Of a DNA stretch of 5,972 bases, positions 5,501 to 5,972 are shown piece after piece. The notes beneath the pieces are model-generated. The model was given only the letters and a program-made list of their open reading frames with translations. It was not told where the DNA came from and ran no database searches. Position numbers and translations under genes: made by a program. The stretch's first letter is position 1; each line of letters opens with the position of its first letter. Origin of the DNA: Candidatus Melainabacteria bacterium (GTDB lineage: Bacteria; Cyanobacteriota; Vampirovibrionia; LMEP-6097); assembly GCA_028817775.1 (NCBI GenBank), contig JAPPOW010000176.1, positions 1 to 5,972 of the forward strand. The letters run 5' to 3'.

Positions 5501-5972
5501 ACCATCCAATGCAGACAATTGGCGAGCTTGTAAGCTGTGTGGCTGACCAAGAGCTTAAAGAATTGCAGGACAAAAATGATGGTTCTCGTATCAAGGTTGC
5601 TGCCTTGATTACCAGCTTCACCCGTAAGCTAACTAAGAACAAGAAAAATATTTGCATACTTAATGTTGAGGATTTAGAGTCAAGAGTTGAAGCAGTCTTG
5701 TTCTCACGTCAACTAGAGCAATGTGAGAGCTTTGTTGAGAAAGGTAAACGAGTCTTGATCACTGGTACTTTGTCGAAGCACTCAGAAGGTGATCACAGTA
5801 TTATGATTGAAGCCATGGAAGATATTGATTCAATGTCGACTCTTGAGTTTGATATCAATATCGATGAGCTTGATGATTACTTCCAGTTCTTGCATTCACT
5901 AAGAAACTATGCTGCAAGACCAGAATCTGAGGGTAATAAAATTATCCTGCGGAATATCACTAGTAAAGAGGG
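2581..5972 (+). CDS. dnaE: DNA polymerase III alpha subunit (3' end outside window)
   Basis: This is the replicative C-family polymerase, the core of the chromosomal replisome. It has 1130 uninterrupted codons from ATG at 2581 to the edge. The frame upstream is closed by TAG at 2551; only a TTG at 2578 competes. There is no strong Shine-Dalgarno site. Domains: PHP (about 1-290) with HLHTEFSLLDG and TDHG motifs; the palm with GPGRGSAAGS (366-375) and MPDIDTDF, with catalytic Asp 410 and 412; and KMDFLGLR, with the third Asp at 563 (E. coli D401, D403, D555). The finger region holds GIFQLE, ALYRPGPLD, YQEQIMQI and RRAMGKKK. A helix-hairpin-helix follows near 841 (KAIKGVGDG), then QANLF at 925-929, matching the internal sliding-clamp motif (E. 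coli QADMF at 920-924). An OB fold spans about 1003-1080. HhH before OB fits DnaE rather than PolC. The tau-binding C terminus lies beyond or near the edge. Confidence 0.98.
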   Translation, partial: MDRDAKHIPLHLHTEFSLLDGASRVEDVCAKAKEANMPGLALTDHGTMFGAYKFYNEAIKAGVKPIVGCEVYVINGDHTLKGKEHKLKLYHLVLLAKNDQGYKNLIKIVSESCINGFYYKPRISKDFLREYSSDLIATSACLGGEVNNLVLNNRMDDAKAAAQSYKDIFGEDFYLEIMDHHYAEDRHVNPKIVDIARELNIKVVATNDSHYTNQEDANAHDALLCLQTQKYIADFPRMHFSAHEYLKTGAQMESMFQTYLDHDLVKRAVYDVPMEIFNKVEDYELLRNPKMHMPDPKVPEGHSFETYLREISYEGARARFGEELTPEQCERLDFELEIMNNSGFASYFIVVWDFIKWAREHDIPVGPGRGSAAGSLVAYALGITNIDPLKYDLLFERFLNPERKSMPDIDTDFCIERRADVIDYVRQKYGEDCVCQIITFNRLTSKSVIKDMARVLEYPYARAEELAKMIPVVRGKPRSITWMIENHSDFAKKYKGDPEAREVIDLAIKNEGLNKTFGVHAAGVIIADEPVDSIVPISKNNDGSIITQFPMEECADMGLLKMDFLGLRNLTMIKKALTIIEENSGEKIDIDAISMEDEKTFDTVCTGFLAGIFQLETSAGMRQIARDLAPRSLEDISALIALYRPGPLDTGMIDDFIDRKSGKQQIKYEHPLLEPILSNTYGTIVYQEQIMQIVQSLGGFSLGEADLLRRAMGKKKPEVLLPYKDKFLKGCLENQCGQPISEELGEKLFEQMLAFAEYCFNKSHSTAYGFVTYQTAYLKTHYPVEYLTALFMSSGNDSDRLKSYLVEAERIGIKVIPPDINLSNVDFRAIVMDNSIVFGMKAIKGVGDGPSQSIVEERNSGGEFKSFFDFCCRIDHKKVNKKTIESLIKSGAFDALGAGRKAMLDNLESFIARSKRRQEEKSRGQANLFAALGEADESVASVVTPNYMNGEADEFPERDLQAMEYELLGLFVNNHPMQTIGELVSCVADQELKELQDKNDGSRIKVAALITSFTRKLTKNKKNICILNVEDLESRVEAVLFSRQLEQCESFVEKGKRVLITGTLSKHSEGDHSIMIEAMEDIDSMSTLEFDINIDELDDYFQFLHSLRNYAARPESEGNKIILRNITSKE

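Overview
The window is a compact, moderately AT-rich stretch of a bacterial chromosome carrying mostly housekeeping genes. Its contents are the 3' end of a sensor histidine kinase gene, an unrecognised 170-residue protein gene, the RNase P RNA gene (rnpB) with its own promoter and terminator, a perfect 32-bp inverted repeat, a deoxyribose-phosphate aldolase gene (deoC) on the minus strand, and most of dnaE, the replicative DNA polymerase III alpha subunit, which runs off the right edge. The lineage cannot be fixed from this sequence. The RNase P RNA is an ancestral A-type and lacks the GGU motif in its L15 region, a trait known from cyanobacteria and some other groups. A cyanobacteria-related or other uncultured bacterial lineage is therefore possible, but this is a guess.

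Layout: histidine kinase (1-622, +) and the hypothetical protein (669-1181, +) point the same way, 46 bp apart. A consensus -10 box lies two bases after the hypothetical gene's stop and drives rnpB (about 1194-1606, +), which ends in a strong GC hairpin with a T tract (1611-1632). The 68-bp palindrome (1633-1700) begins at the next base and fills most of the gap to the convergent deoC gene (1721-2470, -). deoC and dnaE are divergent and share a 110-bp intergenic region that contains a 29-bp tandem duplication.

The genes do not form one pathway: they cover signalling, tRNA maturation, deoxynucleoside catabolism and replication. The two most unusual structures are non-coding. One is the perfect palindrome directly behind the rnpB terminator. 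The other is the tandem duplication of the deoC translation start, which creates a 10-codon upstream reading frame whose TGA overlaps the deoC ATG. At protein level, the kinase H-box has Arg at the usual phosphatase-motif Thr/Asn position, DeoC has a divergent phosphate loop and no C-terminal tail, and DnaE keeps all nine metal ligands of an active PHP proofreading domain. I did not find a convincing new multi-gene system.
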